NCBI RefSeq assembly: GCF_004363095.1 | Contig: NZ_SNYO01000002.1 | Span: forward strand, 620,001-684,000 | From: Actinomycetospora succinea | GTDB taxonomy: Bacteria; Actinomycetota; Actinomycetes; Mycobacteriales; Pseudonocardiaceae | Reading direction: 5' to 3' | DNA: 64,000 nt | Shown: piece after piece, positions 33,771 through 43,003 of the stretch | How the letters are laid out: each line of letters opens with the position of its first letter | Position numbering within the stretch: position 1 is the stretch's first letter | The notes under the pieces: model-generated | What the model saw: only the letters and a program-made list of their open reading frames with translations | Told to the model about the DNA's origin: nothing | Database searches by the model: none | Made by a program: the position numbers and the translations under genes

Positions 33771-34750
33771 GACTCAAGAAAGGAGTCGAGAATCCTGTCG
33801 GCCGCCAGGGCCGGGGTCAGCTCGCCCGCCTCGACCTCGCGCTCCAGCTCGCCGCGCATCCCCTTGACCTCCGGGTGGTCCTTGAGCCGGCCCAGCAGCC
33901 GGTCGCGCACCATCTGCCAGGTCCAGTCGACCTGCTGGCGCGCCCGCTTCGCGGCCAGCCCGCCCTCGGACTCGAGGTGCTCCTGGTGGCGCACGAGCGC
34001 CGACCACACGTCGTCGAGGCCGGTCTTCTCGGCGGCGCTGCAGGTCAGCACCGGCACCTTCCACGTCTCGCGCTCACCGCGGAGCATCGCGAGCGCCTGC
34101 TCGAGCTCGCGCGCGGCGCGCTTGGCCTCGCGCGCGTGCGGCCCGTCCGCCTTGTTCACGGCGATGACGTCGGCGATCTCGAGGATGCCGCGCTTGATGC
34201 CCTGCAGCGAGTCGCCGGTGCGCGCGAGGGTCAGGAAGAGGAACGAGTCGACCATCTGCGCGACGGTCGTCTCGGACTGCCCGACGCCGACGGTCTCGAC
34301 GATGACGACGTCGTAACCCGCCGCCTCCATCACGACCATCGTCTCGCGGGTGGCCTTGGCGACGCCGCCGAGCGTCCCGGCGGTCGGCGAGGGCCGGATG
34401 AACGCGTCGTCGTCGGTCGCCAGCTCGTTCATGCGCGTCTTGTCGCCGAGGATCGAGCCGCCGGACTTCGTCGAGCTCGGGTCGACCGCGAGCACCGCGA
34501 CCTTCGACCCGGCCGCCGTGAGCGTCGAGCCCAGCGCGCCGATGAACGTCGACTTCCCGACCCCGGGCACCCCGGAGATGCCGATCCGCCGCGCCCCGCC
34601 GGCGTGCGGGAGCAGCTCGACGAGCAGCTCCTGGGCGGCCTCGCGGTGGTCGGGACGCGACGACTCGACCAGCGTGATCGCGCGCCCGATCCAGAGCCGC
34701 GAGCCGGACCGGACGCCGTCGACGTACTTCTCGATGTCGATGTCGCTCAC
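33767..34750 (-). CDS. meaB: Methylmalonyl-CoA mutase-associated GTPase MeaB
   Basis: 327 residues. G3E-family P-loop GTPase: Walker A GVPGVGKST near residue 62, VDPSSTKSGGSILGDKTRM, IVETVGVGQSE (Mg/switch) and NKAD (base specificity). MeaB/ArgK protects adenosylcobalamin-dependent methylmalonyl-CoA mutase and gates cofactor loading. GTG 34750 begins the family similarity (VSDIDIEKYVDGVRSG). The mutase subunit genes lie 1.8 kb upstream on the same strand, separated by an antitoxin-like gene and an oppositely oriented Fic gene. A TAGAAT at 34793-34788 may be its -10 box. Confidence 0.93.
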   Translation of the reverse strand: MSDIDIEKYVDGVRSGSRLWIGRAITLVESSRPDHREAAQELLVELLPHAGGARRIGISGVPGVGKSTFIGALGSTLTAAGSKVAVLAVDPSSTKSGGSILGDKTRMNELATDDDAFIRPSPTAGTLGGVAKATRETMVVMEAAGYDVVIVETVGVGQSETTVAQMVDSFLFLTLARTGDSLQGIKRGILEIADVIAVNKADGPHAREAKRAARELEQALAMLRGERETWKVPVLTCSAAEKTGLDDVWSALVRHQEHLESEGGLAAKRARQQVDWTWQMVRDRLLGRLKDHPEVKGMRGELEREVEAGELTPALAADRILDSFLES

Positions 34751-34892
34751 GTCGTCTGTCCGGTATCCGCGTAGGACATGATCGGTGATTCTACGGTCAC
34801 GGGAGCGCCACCCGGAGTCGTCGTGCTCGACGCCGCTGCTCTGATCGATCGCATCCGACGCCTTCGGCCCCTGGACGACACGGATCAGCTCA

Positions 34893-35048
34893 TCAGGCGG
34901 AGGGAGGCTCCGACGAACCACGAGGCAACACGAGACGAGCAACCGGCCTGCCGTCGCGGGCGATGACGAACTCCTCGCCTGTCGCGACACGGTCGAGCAG
35001 CTCGTCGAGTCGCTCCTGCGCCTCGTCCACGCCGATCCGCTCGGTCAC
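34893..35048 (-). CDS. Orphan Phd/YefM-like antitoxin, very small
   Basis: 51 residues from GTG 35048: VTERIGVDEAQERLDELLDR, then VATGEEFVIARDGRPVARLV, LPRGSSEPPSA. The pattern (I-x-V-x-E-A-x-x-x-L-x-x-L-L, G-E-x-F-V-I-x-R-x-G-x-P-V-A-R-L) is that of Phd/YefM antitoxin N-terminal DNA-binding domains. No cognate toxin frame follows: within 140 bp downstream comes the meaB start. It may be a remnant or a stand-alone regulator. The antitoxin C-terminal toxin-binding tail is short, which also fits a remnant. Confidence 0.6.
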   Translation of the reverse strand: MTERIGVDEAQERLDELLDRVATGEEFVIARDGRPVARLVLPRGSSEPPSA

Positions 35049-35209
35049 GACGTCAATCTAGCGACTGAGCCTGATGGTCGGGACCATCTCAGGCCTGCCC
35101 CGAGCAGCCTGAACAGGACGGTATCCGGCAAGCCTTGACGTCGGCGCCGTCCGTTAAACTTTAGTTGCCAAACCTGAGTCGGCGTGTGTGTGAGCAAGGG
35201 TTGAGACCT

Positions 35210-36517
35210 ATGGCTACATGGCTGGACCAGCGGTGGGAACCGGCCCTCGGCGCGCCGGGGAGCCGTGATCGCCGGGGCGGAATCTTCCACGCCTACCGCC
35301 CGGACGAGCTCGCCGACCGACCGATCTCACTGCCCCCACCCCTCGGGCGACGGGCGAACCAGGTCGAGCGGGCCATCGCCGATCTCGTCGCCGGTCCCGA
35401 GATCGGCGCGTTGGAGGGGTTGGCCCGCTTCCTCCTGCGCTCGGAAGCGATCGCCTCGTCCCGGATCGAGGGCCTCCAGGTCTCGGCGCGGCAGGTCGCC
35501 CTCGCCGAGCTCGCCGAAGGAGAGGGGCTAGGTCGAGGTGGCTTCACCAGCACCGCGCAGCTCGTCGCGAACAACGTGACAGTCCTCCGCGCCGCGGCGT
35601 CGAGCCTGGTCGAGGCGGACGTCGTCAGCGTGGACGGCATCGAGGATCTCCATCGCGCGCTCCTTCCGGACGAGCAACTGCACGGAGTGCGGAGTGCCCA
35701 GAACTGGATCGGAGGGAGCGCCTGGAATCCACTCGAAGCCGACTTCGTGCCTCCCCCTGCCCGCTTGGTCCAAGGGCTCATGGAGGACCTCACGGACTAC
35801 GTGGACAACGCGACGGCCGGGCCGCTCGTCCACGCAGCGCTCGTCCACGCCCAGTTCGAGACCATCCATCCGTTCGTCGACGGCAACGGTCGGGTCGGTC
35901 GAGCCCTCATCCACACGGTCCTCACTCGACGGGGCTTGACGCAGGGCTCGGTCCTCCCGGTCAGTCTCGTCCTCCTCACCCGGTCCGAGGACTACATCCG
36001 CGGATTGGCCGCCTTTCGCCACACCGGTTCGCCGACGAGTCGAGCCGCCAACGACGGACTCGCCGCATGGGTGGAGCTGTTCGTCGAAGCCGCCTCGACC
36101 GCGGTCGACCAGGCTCGGACGTTCGCGGATCAGCTCCGCTCCCTGACCTCTGAGTGGGAAGAACGGTTGAGCACCGCGCGAGTCGAACGCGGAGTGCGCG
36201 AGAAGCCGCGCAGTGGATCGGGGGTCGCCCGTCTCCTGGAGCTCCTGCCCGGGACGCCGATCATGACGACGAAGACCGTGCAGCGTCTCCTCGGGGACAT
36301 CTCGTTCCCACCGGCTCGTGCCGCCTTGGAGGAGCTGGCCGAGGCAGGGATCGTCGTCCGCCAGCAGCTCGACGGGCGCACAACCGGCTACCTCGCGACC
36401 GAGGTCTTCGACCTGCTGACGATTGCCGAACGACGGCTCGCCAGCACCCGATGGGACACCCGAGAGTCAGCGCCGGCTCGCCCGGTCCCGGCCCGCCCTC
36501 AGCGCGGGCGGAGCTGA
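35210..36517 (+). CDS. Fic-family protein (AMPylase-like)
   Basis: 435 residues. Fic_N domain, then the Fic core with HPFVDGNGRVGRAL near residue 224 (active-site HxFx[D/E]GNGRxxR complete), and a C-terminal winged-helix-like region (PIMTTKTVQRLLGDISFPPARAALEELAEAG outlined at about 345-390). The inhibitory motif S/T-x-x-x-E-G/N is present N-terminally as SRIEG near residue 83, so it is a class II, self-inhibited enzyme that would transfer AMP or another nucleotide moiety to a protein target. ATG 35210. Codon use is less GC-biased than its neighbours, suggesting recent transfer. An AT-rich TTAAACTTTAGTT lies upstream. Confidence 0.88.
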   Translation: MATWLDQRWEPALGAPGSRDRRGGIFHAYRPDELADRPISLPPPLGRRANQVERAIADLVAGPEIGALEGLARFLLRSEAIASSRIEGLQVSARQVALAELAEGEGLGRGGFTSTAQLVANNVTVLRAAASSLVEADVVSVDGIEDLHRALLPDEQLHGVRSAQNWIGGSAWNPLEADFVPPPARLVQGLMEDLTDYVDNATAGPLVHAALVHAQFETIHPFVDGNGRVGRALIHTVLTRRGLTQGSVLPVSLVLLTRSEDYIRGLAAFRHTGSPTSRAANDGLAAWVELFVEAASTAVDQARTFADQLRSLTSEWEERLSTARVERGVREKPRSGSGVARLLELLPGTPIMTTKTVQRLLGDISFPPARAALEELAEAGIVVRQQLDGRTTGYLATEVFDLLTIAERRLASTRWDTRESAPARPVPARPQRGRS

Positions 36518-36528
36518 CCGCAGCGCCG

Positions 36529-38736
36529 TCAGGACGCCCCGTGCCCCAGGCGCTCGGTCAGCGTCTCCAGCAGCTGCGTCGCCGCCTCCGCGATCACCGT
36601 GCCCGGCCCGAAGATCGCGCTGGCGCCGTTGTCCAGGAGCTCCTGGTGGTCGCCGGGCGGGATGACGCCGCCGGCGACGATGAGGATCTCCTCCGCGCCG
36701 GTCTCCTTCAGCTCGTCCCGCAACGACGGGACCAGCGACAGGTGCCCGGCCGCGAGCGACGAGACGCCGACGACGTGCACGTCGGCCTCGACGGCCTGGC
36801 GGGCGACCTCGGCCGGCGTCTGGAACAGCGGGCCCACGTCGACGTCGAAGCCGAGGTCGGCGAACGCGGTGGCGATGACCTTCTGCCCGCGGTCGTGGCC
36901 GTCCTGGCCCATCTTCGCGACGAGGATGCGGGGCCGGCGGCCCTCGGCCTCCTCGAAGCGCTGGGCCGCGGCGCGCGCCTGCTCGACGGCGGAGTTCTCG
37001 CCCACCTCGTCACGGTAGACCCCGGAGATCGTCCGGACGTCCGAGCGGTGCCGGCCGTAGACCTCCTCGAGCGCGTCGGAGATCTCGCCGACGCTCGCCT
37101 TGGCCCGCGCGGCGTCGATGGCGAGCTTGAGCAGGTTGCCGTCCAGCCCGCTCTCGCGCGTCCCCTCGGACGCGGCGCGCGCGGCGTTGGTCAGGGCCTC
37201 GAGCGAGGACCGGACCGCGTCGCCGTCGCGGTCGTCGCGCAGCTGCTGCAGGCGCTCGACCTGCTGGCGCAGCACGTCCTTGTTGTCGACCTTGAGGACG
37301 TCGACCTCCTCGCCGGAGGTCAGCGGGTACTTGTTGACGCCGATCAGCGGCTGGCGCCCGGAGTCGATGCGCGCCTGGGTGCGCGCGGCCGCCTCCTCGA
37401 TGCGCATCTTCGGCAGGCCCTCATCGATCGCCTGCGCCATGCCGCCGGTGGACTCGACCTCCTGGATGTGGGCCCAGGCGCGCTCGGCGAGCTGGCGGGT
37501 CAGGCGCTCGACGTACGCCGAGCCGCCCCACGGGTCGACGGTGCGCGTCGTGCCCGACTCCTGCTGCAGCAGCAGCTGGGTGTTGCGGGCGATGCGCGCG
37601 GAGAAGTCGGTCGGCAGCGCCAGCGCCTCGTCGAGGGCGTTGGTGTGCAGCGACTGGGTGTGGCCCTGGGTGGCGGCCATCGCCTCGACGCAGGTGCGGA
37701 CGACGTTGTTGTAGACGTCCTGCGCGGTCAGCGACCAGCCGGAGGTCTGCGAGTGCGTGCGCAGGCTCAAGGACTTCGGGTTCTTCGCGCCGAACGCGTG
37801 GACGAGCTTGGCCCACAGCAGGCGCGCCGCGCGTAGCTTGGCGATCTCCATGAAGTAGTTCATGCCGATGCCCCAGAAGAACGAGAGGCGCGGCGCGAAC
37901 TTGTCGACGTCGAGGCCGGCGTTGCTCCCGGCTCGCAGGTACTCCACCCCGTCGGCCAGCGTGTAGGCCAGCTCCAGGTCGGCCGAGGCTCCGGCCTCCT
38001 GGATGTGGTAGCCGGAGATGGAGATCGAGTTGAACTTCGGCATCTTCTCGCTGGTGTAGCTGAAGATGTCCGAGATGATCTGCATCGACGGCTTCGGCGG
38101 GTAGATGTAGGTGTTGCGGACCATGAACTCCTTGAGGATGTCGTTCTGGATGGTCCCGGCCAGCTGCTCCGGCGACACCCCCTGCTCCTCGGCGGCGGCG
38201 ACGTAGAGCGCCATCACCGGGAGCACGGCCCCGTTCATGGTCATCGACACCGACATGCGGTCCAGCGGGATGCCGTCGAACAGCTGGCGCATGTCGAGGA
38301 TCGAGTCGATCGACACCCCGGCCATGCCGACGTCGCCGGACACCCGGGGGTTGTCGGAGTCGTAGCCGCGGTGCGTGGGCAGGTCGAACGCGACAGACAG
38401 GCCCTTCTGCCCGGCGGCGAGGTTGCGCCGATAGAACGCGTTCGACTCCGCGGCCGTGGAGAACCCGGCGTACTGGCGCACGGTCCACGGCTGCGTCACG
38501 TACATCGTCGGGTACGGCCCGCGCAGGTAGGGCGTGACGCCCGGGTAGGTGCGCAGGAAGTCGAGGCCCTCGAGGTCGGCCTGCGTGTAGAGCGGCTTGA
38601 CCCCGATGCCCTCGGGGGTCTCCCAGACGAGGTCCTCGGCGCCCTTGCCGGTGGCCTCCTCGAGGGCGGCCTCCCAGTCGCGGGACGTGGCCTCGGGCGT
38701 GCCCAGCTCGACGTCGCCGAAGTTCGGGATGCTCAT
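36529..38736 (-). CDS. mutB: Methylmalonyl-CoA mutase large subunit
   Basis: 735 residues, full length. The TIM-barrel substrate domain ([36 protein letters not shown]) is followed by the C-terminal cobalamin-binding domain with DGHDRG near 620, whose His is the lower axial cobalt ligand, and [17 protein letters not shown]. It interconverts (R)-methylmalonyl-CoA and succinyl-CoA in propionate, odd-chain and branched-chain degradation. ATG 38736 overlaps the stop of the small subunit gene (ATGA), giving coupled translation of the heterodimer. MeaB is encoded nearby. Confidence 0.97.
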   Translation of the reverse strand: MSIPNFGDVELGTPEATSRDWEAALEEATGKGAEDLVWETPEGIGVKPLYTQADLEGLDFLRTYPGVTPYLRGPYPTMYVTQPWTVRQYAGFSTAAESNAFYRRNLAAGQKGLSVAFDLPTHRGYDSDNPRVSGDVGMAGVSIDSILDMRQLFDGIPLDRMSVSMTMNGAVLPVMALYVAAAEEQGVSPEQLAGTIQNDILKEFMVRNTYIYPPKPSMQIISDIFSYTSEKMPKFNSISISGYHIQEAGASADLELAYTLADGVEYLRAGSNAGLDVDKFAPRLSFFWGIGMNYFMEIAKLRAARLLWAKLVHAFGAKNPKSLSLRTHSQTSGWSLTAQDVYNNVVRTCVEAMAATQGHTQSLHTNALDEALALPTDFSARIARNTQLLLQQESGTTRTVDPWGGSAYVERLTRQLAERAWAHIQEVESTGGMAQAIDEGLPKMRIEEAAARTQARIDSGRQPLIGVNKYPLTSGEEVDVLKVDNKDVLRQQVERLQQLRDDRDGDAVRSSLEALTNAARAASEGTRESGLDGNLLKLAIDAARAKASVGEISDALEEVYGRHRSDVRTISGVYRDEVGENSAVEQARAAAQRFEEAEGRRPRILVAKMGQDGHDRGQKVIATAFADLGFDVDVGPLFQTPAEVARQAVEADVHVVGVSSLAAGHLSLVPSLRDELKETGAEEILIVAGGVIPPGDHQELLDNGASAIFGPGTVIAEAATQLLETLTERLGHGAS

Positions 38737-40607
38737 CGGACCTCCAGAGCCTCGAGGGTGTCGCGGAGGACGCCCGCGGCGTCGCACCCGGCGTAGAGCG
38801 TGGCATCGACGCCCTCGACGTCCTTCTTCCCCGCCAGCAGGATGCGCGTCGCCCCGGCCTCGCGCAGGGCGGCCGCGACGTCGGCGGCGTGCTGGTCGTA
38901 GAGCTTGTCCGACGACGCGATCACCGCGACCGGCGTCCCGGAGCCGCGGAAGGCCTCGGCGATCTCCTGCGCGTCGGTGCCGCCCGGGCCCTCGACGGTG
39001 GCGACGCCGCCGGCGCCGAACAGGTTCGTCGTGAACGAGACGCGGGCGGTGTACTCGGCGAGCTTGCCGACGGTGGCGAGGAAGACGGTCGGGCGCTCCT
39101 CGGCGGCGTCGGCGCGGTCGCGCAGCTCCTCGAAGACCTGGGCGTAGCGCCGGCGGGGCAGGCCGCCCTCGTGGTCGGCGTCCGGGAACGGGTCGCGCGT
39201 CGGGAGCACCTCGGCGAGGTTCGGGAACTCGCTGACGCCGGTGATCGGGTCCTTGCGCCGGGCGATGCGCGTCGCGCGCTGCTCCCACGTCGCGTCGAGG
39301 CGGGCGAGCAGGCTCCCGTCGTCGAGGACGGCCTCGATCCCGCCGTCGCGCTCGATGCGCGTGAACTCCTCCCACGCGGCGTGGGCCAGCGCGTCGGTGA
39401 GCGACTCGACGTACCAGGAGCCGCCTGCCGGATCGATGACGTGGGCGAGGTGCGACTCCTCGAGCAGCAGTGCCTGGGTGTTGCGCGCCAGGCGCCGGGC
39501 GGCCTCGTCGGGGCGGCCCAGCTCGCTGTCGAAGGGCAGCACGGTGACGGCGCCCGCCCCGCCGAGCCCGGCGCCGACGGCCGCGACGGTGGTGCGCAGC
39601 ATGTTCACCCACGGGTCGCGGCGGGTGACCATCGCCGGGCTCGTGACGGCGTGCTGGTGCATGGCGCGGGCGCTCTCGGAGGCGCCGCTGACGCTCCCGA
39701 TGCGCTCCCAGCAGCGGCGCGCGGCGCGGAGCTTGGCGAGCGTGGCGAACTGGTCGGCGGTGGCGGCGACGCGGAACTCGATGCGCGCGAAGGCCTCGTC
39801 GGTGGTGAGCCCTGCGTGCGTCAGGACCCGCAGCGCGTGCACCCCGGCGGCCAGGGCGGCCCCGAGCTCCTGGGCGTCGCTGCCGCCGGCGCGGTGGTAG
39901 GGCAGGGCGTCGGCGACGACCGTGCGCAGGTCGGGGTGGCTCTGGGCGGCGGCCTTGGCGTGCTCGAGGAGGCCGTTCTCGTACGCCTCGTCCAGCGCCG
40001 GCCCGCCCTGCGTGCGGTCGAGCAGCGGGTCGTAGCCGAGCGACCCGCCGATGGCCCCGGACCCGGCCTGCTCGGCGAACCGCAGCAGCGCGGCGGCGGC
40101 GTCCGGGGTGTCGCGACCGGCCTCGAGGGCGATCGGCGCGAGGTCGACGAACACGCCGTCGAGCAGGGTCGGCAGCGCGTCGACGGGCGGGCCGCCGGCG
40201 TCACCGAGCACGAGCCAGAGCGACGAGACGCCGTTCTCCAGCTCGGCCATGAGGACGTCGTGGGCGTCCTCGAGGTTCGCGTCGCGCGCGAAGGCGTGGC
40301 GCTGGCGCACCAGCCACCCGTCGGCGACCTGGCCCTCCGGCCGCGCGCCGCGCACGAACGGCGGCAGCCCGGGCACGCCGGTGTCCACGTCCGGCGCGTC
40401 CTCCGCGGCGTAGAGCCCGGCGATCGTGATGTCGTCGTCGGTGATCGTCGCGATCGCCGCCTCGGCCTCCTCCGGGGAGACCTCGCGGCCCGACTTCGCC
40501 AGCACCCCGGCGACCAGCTCGCGCCACTGCTCGCGCGTCGGGGCGTCGAACTCCCCCGCCAGGGTGAGCTCCTCCGGCGCCTCGTCGTCCAGCTCCGCCG
40601 ATGTCAT
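38733..40607 (-). CDS. mutA: Methylmalonyl-CoA mutase small subunit
   Basis: 624 residues. Same fold as the large subunit but degenerate: barrel domain with [20 protein letters not shown] and [15 protein letters not shown], and a C-terminal flavodoxin-like domain ([33 protein letters not shown]) lacking the DxHxxG cobalamin motif, as expected for the structural beta subunit. Some small subunits of actinobacteria have this length. ATG 40607. Its stop overlaps the start of mutB. The 133 bp upstream include an inverted repeat that ends the XRE gene. Confidence 0.95.
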   Translation of the reverse strand: MTSAELDDEAPEELTLAGEFDAPTREQWRELVAGVLAKSGREVSPEEAEAAIATITDDDITIAGLYAAEDAPDVDTGVPGLPPFVRGARPEGQVADGWLVRQRHAFARDANLEDAHDVLMAELENGVSSLWLVLGDAGGPPVDALPTLLDGVFVDLAPIALEAGRDTPDAAAALLRFAEQAGSGAIGGSLGYDPLLDRTQGGPALDEAYENGLLEHAKAAAQSHPDLRTVVADALPYHRAGGSDAQELGAALAAGVHALRVLTHAGLTTDEAFARIEFRVAATADQFATLAKLRAARRCWERIGSVSGASESARAMHQHAVTSPAMVTRRDPWVNMLRTTVAAVGAGLGGAGAVTVLPFDSELGRPDEAARRLARNTQALLLEESHLAHVIDPAGGSWYVESLTDALAHAAWEEFTRIERDGGIEAVLDDGSLLARLDATWEQRATRIARRKDPITGVSEFPNLAEVLPTRDPFPDADHEGGLPRRRYAQVFEELRDRADAAEERPTVFLATVGKLAEYTARVSFTTNLFGAGGVATVEGPGGTDAQEIAEAFRGSGTPVAVIASSDKLYDQHAADVAAALREAGATRILLAGKKDVEGVDATLYAGCDAAGVLRDTLEALEVR

Positions 40608-40699
40608 GCGCGGATCGTAGAACGGTCAGCACGCACCGTTTCTCCACCGTGCGACAGGCCACCGGTGTGAGCGAGCGGAATCGTTCGAGATGGGCTGCG

Positions 40700-40749
40700 C
40701 CCACGTGAGTGGTATGGGTCGCCAGGGCCGCCCATTCCACTCACCTGGG
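40700..40749. terminator. Imperfect hairpin at the end of the XRE-cupin gene
   Basis: CCCACGTGAGTGGTATGGG (40700-40718) pairs with 40731-40749 with two mismatches. It overlaps the XRE gene stop (40743-40741). The arm CACGTG-x-GTG-x-TATGGGTC is close to the phoX hairpin at 7295. Confidence 0.65.
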
Positions 40750-41316
40750 CGGAGCCCCTCGCATGTGCACGCGCTCGCCCTGGCGTCCGAACAGCGCCAG
40801 CACCTCGACGGGACCGTCGCCCGTGCTGCCGAGCCAGTGCGGACGGCGGGTGTCGATCTCGGTGGCCTCGCCCGGGCGCAGGACGAGGTCGTCGTCGCCG
40901 TTGATCACGCGCAGCCGCCCGGCGAGGACGTAGACCCACTCCCAGCCCAGGTGGGTGGGCAGCTCGGCGGGCGGGGTTCTCCGCGCCGGGGAGAACACGA
41001 ACTTGTACGCCGCGGGCTGGCCGGGGCTGCGCGACAGCCGGTACATGACCGTGTCCTCGGTGCGCGAGACCGGTTCGTCGCGGGCCGGTGTCGCCTCGCG
41101 GATCCCGATCAGCTCGTCGATGCCGGTGCCGTAGACCGTCGCCAGCGGCAGGAGCAGCTCGAGGGTGGCGCGCCGCCCGCCGTGCTCGAGGCGCGAGAGG
41201 GTGCTGGTGGAGATCCCGGTGCGCTCGGAGAGCTCGGCGAGGCCGAGCCCCTCGCGGCGGCGGCGGGTCGCGAGGCGGGCGCCCAGGTCGTCGAGCACGT
41301 CGGTCACGCTTGCCAT
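40741..41316 (-). CDS. XRE-family regulator with C-terminal cupin
   Basis: 191 residues. HTH_3 domain at about 8-65 (LGLAELSERTGISTSTLSRLEHG) and a small cupin at about 110-175 (GWEWVYVLAGRLRVINGDDDLVLRPGE). HTH-cupin regulators sense small ligands through the beta barrel. ATG 41316 sits inside a perfect inverted repeat (CTTGCCA-TCC-TGGCAAG), which suggests direct autorepression and control of the divergent flavoprotein gene 50 bp away. Confidence 0.9.
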   Translation of the reverse strand: MASVTDVLDDLGARLATRRRREGLGLAELSERTGISTSTLSRLEHGGRRATLELLLPLATVYGTGIDELIGIREATPARDEPVSRTEDTVMYRLSRSPGQPAAYKFVFSPARRTPPAELPTHLGWEWVYVLAGRLRVINGDDDLVLRPGEATEIDTRRPHWLGSTGDGPVEVLALFGRQGERVHMRGAPPR

Positions 41317-41325
41317 CCTGGCAAG
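41309..41325. promoter_or_regulatory. Perfect inverted repeat covering the XRE start codon
   Basis: CTTGCCA-TCC-TGGCAAG with 7-bp exact arms and 3-bp spacer. The ATG of the XRE gene is inside. It lies 41 bp before the divergent flavoprotein start, a fitting operator for the pair. Confidence 0.7.
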
Positions 41326-41365
41326 AATCCTCGCCGCGCGCCGGGCCGCGGAGCACGGTGGGGAC

Positions 41366-42331
41366 ATGACCGACGAACCCCTCGACACCCTCGTCATCGG
41401 GGGCGGCGCGGCCGGCCTGTCCGGCGCCCTGACCCTCGCCCGATCCCGCCGCTCGGTGCTCGTCCTCGACGCCGGCGAGCCCCGCAACGCCCCCGCCGAC
41501 GGCGTGCACGCGTTCCTCACCCGCGACGGCCTGCCGCCCGCCGAGCTGGTGCGCCTCGGGCGCGCCGAGGTCGAGTCGTACGGCGGCCACATCCGGTCCG
41601 GGCGCGCCGTGGCCGCCCGTCGTGCCGGCGACCTGTTCGCCGTCGACACCGCCGCCGGCGACACGCTGCACGCGCGCCGGCTGCTCGTCGCCACCGGGCT
41701 CGTCGACGAGCTGCCCGACCTGCCCGGCGTCCGCGAGCTGTGGGGCCACGACGTGCTGCACTGCCCGTACTGCCACGGCTGGGAGGTGCGCGACCGGGCC
41801 GTCGCGGTGCTCGGCACCGGACCGAACGCCCTCCACCAGGTGAAGCTCTTCTCCCAGCTCACCGACGATCTCGTCTACCTGCGCCACCAGGCTCCCCCGC
41901 TCACCGCCGAGGAGGCGGAGCAGCTCGCGGCGCTGGACGTCGCCGTGATCGACGAGGAGGTGACCGGCCTCGAGATCGCCGACGGTCGCCTGGTCGGCGC
42001 GCGCCTCGCCGACGGCCGGGTCGTCGCCCGCCAGGCGCTCGTCGTCGGACCGCGCTTCGTCGCCCGCAGCGCGGTGCTCGAGGACCTCGGTGTCCAGGTC
42101 CTCGACCACCCCATCGGTGGGCGCTACGTCGCCACCGTCGACGCCACCGGGCTGACCGAGGCGCCGGGCGTCTGGGTCGCGGGCAATGTCAGCAACCTGT
42201 CCGCGCAGGTCGTCGCCGCGGCCGCGGAGGGCACCCTCGCGGGCGCGCGCATCAACGCCGACCTCGTCGAGGAGGACATCGCGCGAGCCGTCGCGCGTCA
42301 CCGGGCCGGTCAGGACGAGGGAGCCGCATGA
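41366..42331 (+). CDS. NAD(P)/FAD-dependent oxidoreductase, thioredoxin reductase-like
   Basis: 321 residues. FAD motif IGGGAAGLSGALTLARSRR, CPYCHGWEVRD (CxxC, a variant of the CATC motif), NADPH region VLGTGPNALHQVKL, and GVWVAGNVSN near the C-terminus. This family accompanies methyltransferases and HTH-cupin regulators in many actinobacteria and may reduce small disulfides or metalloid compounds; no substrate is proven. ATG 41366. Its stop overlaps the methyltransferase start (ATGA). Confidence 0.88.
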   Translation: MTDEPLDTLVIGGGAAGLSGALTLARSRRSVLVLDAGEPRNAPADGVHAFLTRDGLPPAELVRLGRAEVESYGGHIRSGRAVAARRAGDLFAVDTAAGDTLHARRLLVATGLVDELPDLPGVRELWGHDVLHCPYCHGWEVRDRAVAVLGTGPNALHQVKLFSQLTDDLVYLRHQAPPLTAEEAEQLAALDVAVIDEEVTGLEIADGRLVGARLADGRVVARQALVVGPRFVARSAVLEDLGVQVLDHPIGGRYVATVDATGLTEAPGVWVAGNVSNLSAQVVAAAAEGTLAGARINADLVEEDIARAVARHRAGQDEGAA

Positions 42332-42963
42332 GCACGCACGACCAGTTCACCGCCGCGTTCTGGGACGAGCGCTACCGGAGCTCCGAGAAGATCTGGAGCG
42401 GCGAGCCCAACGCCGTGCTGGTCCAGGAGATCGCCGACCTCGCGCCCGGCACGGCGCTCGACGTCGGCAGCGGCGAGGGCGGCGACGCCGTGTGGCTCGC
42501 CGCGCGCGGGTGGCGGGTCACGGCGATCGACGTCTCGCAGGTCGGCCTCGACCGGGTCGCGGCGCGCGCCGCCGCCGAGGGCCTCGCCGAGCGGGTGACG
42601 ACGGCGCGGGTCGACGTCCTCCACGACCCGGTCCCCGGGACGTACGACCTCGTCACCGCGCACTTCATGCAGCTGTGGACCGACGTGCGCGCGCCGATCT
42701 TCGCGGGGCTCGCCGGCGCCGTGGCCCCGGGCGGGCGGCTGCTGCTCGTCGGGCACGACCCGGAGGGCATGCCCGAGGAGTTCGCGCACCACCACCCGCC
42801 GGAGTTCTTCGCGACCGCCGACCAGCTCGTCGCCGAGCTCGGGGACGCCCTGGCCGGCTGGACGATCGAGGTCGCCGAGCGCCGCGCACGCACCGGCGTC
42901 CAGCCCGACGGGCGCCCGGGCTTCCCGTACGACGCCGTCCTGCGCGCTCGCCGTCCCATGTGA
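42328..42963 (+). CDS. Class I SAM-dependent methyltransferase
   Basis: 211 residues. FWDERYRSSEKIWSGEPN at the N-terminus, SAM motif I ALDVGSGEGGDAVWLAARGW, motif II VTAIDVSQVGL and YDLVTAHFMQ. The N-terminal W-D-x-R-Y and W-S-G-x-P-N pattern is that of the TehB/thiopurine-like methyltransferases often involved in detoxifying small chalcogen or thiol compounds. Coupled to the flavoprotein gene by a 4-bp overlap. The gene ends in a 13-bp stem hairpin that includes the TGA. Confidence 0.88.
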   Translation: MSTHDQFTAAFWDERYRSSEKIWSGEPNAVLVQEIADLAPGTALDVGSGEGGDAVWLAARGWRVTAIDVSQVGLDRVAARAAAEGLAERVTTARVDVLHDPVPGTYDLVTAHFMQLWTDVRAPIFAGLAGAVAPGGRLLLVGHDPEGMPEEFAHHHPPEFFATADQLVAELGDALAGWTIEVAERRARTGVQPDGRPGFPYDAVLRARRPM

Positions 42964-43001
42964 GCGGTTTCCGGCCCTATAGGGGCAGAAACCGCTCACA
43001 T
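42958..43001. terminator. Bidirectional hairpin between convergent genes
   Basis: ATGTGAGCGGTTT (42958-42970) pairs perfectly with 42989-43001; the loop can pair further (GCCC/GGGC around TATA). The methyltransferase TGA is inside the left arm and the convergent ligase stop (43004) directly follows. Outer arms GTGAGCG/CGCTCAC. Confidence 0.8.
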
Positions 43002-43003
43002 AC

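Noticed and set aside
34778-34966. 62-residue plus-strand frame beginning MIGDSTVTGAPPGVVVLDAAALIDRI, resembling a PIN toxin start
   Set aside because: Only the first strand resembles PIN; the rest has no acidic triad, it is antisense to the antitoxin-like gene and has no ribosome binding site.
40604-42301. Very long minus-strand frames antisense to the flavoprotein and others like it across the window
   Set aside because: Typical shadow frames of GC-rich coding DNA: Arg/Ala/Pro-rich, no family motifs, antisense to clear genes.
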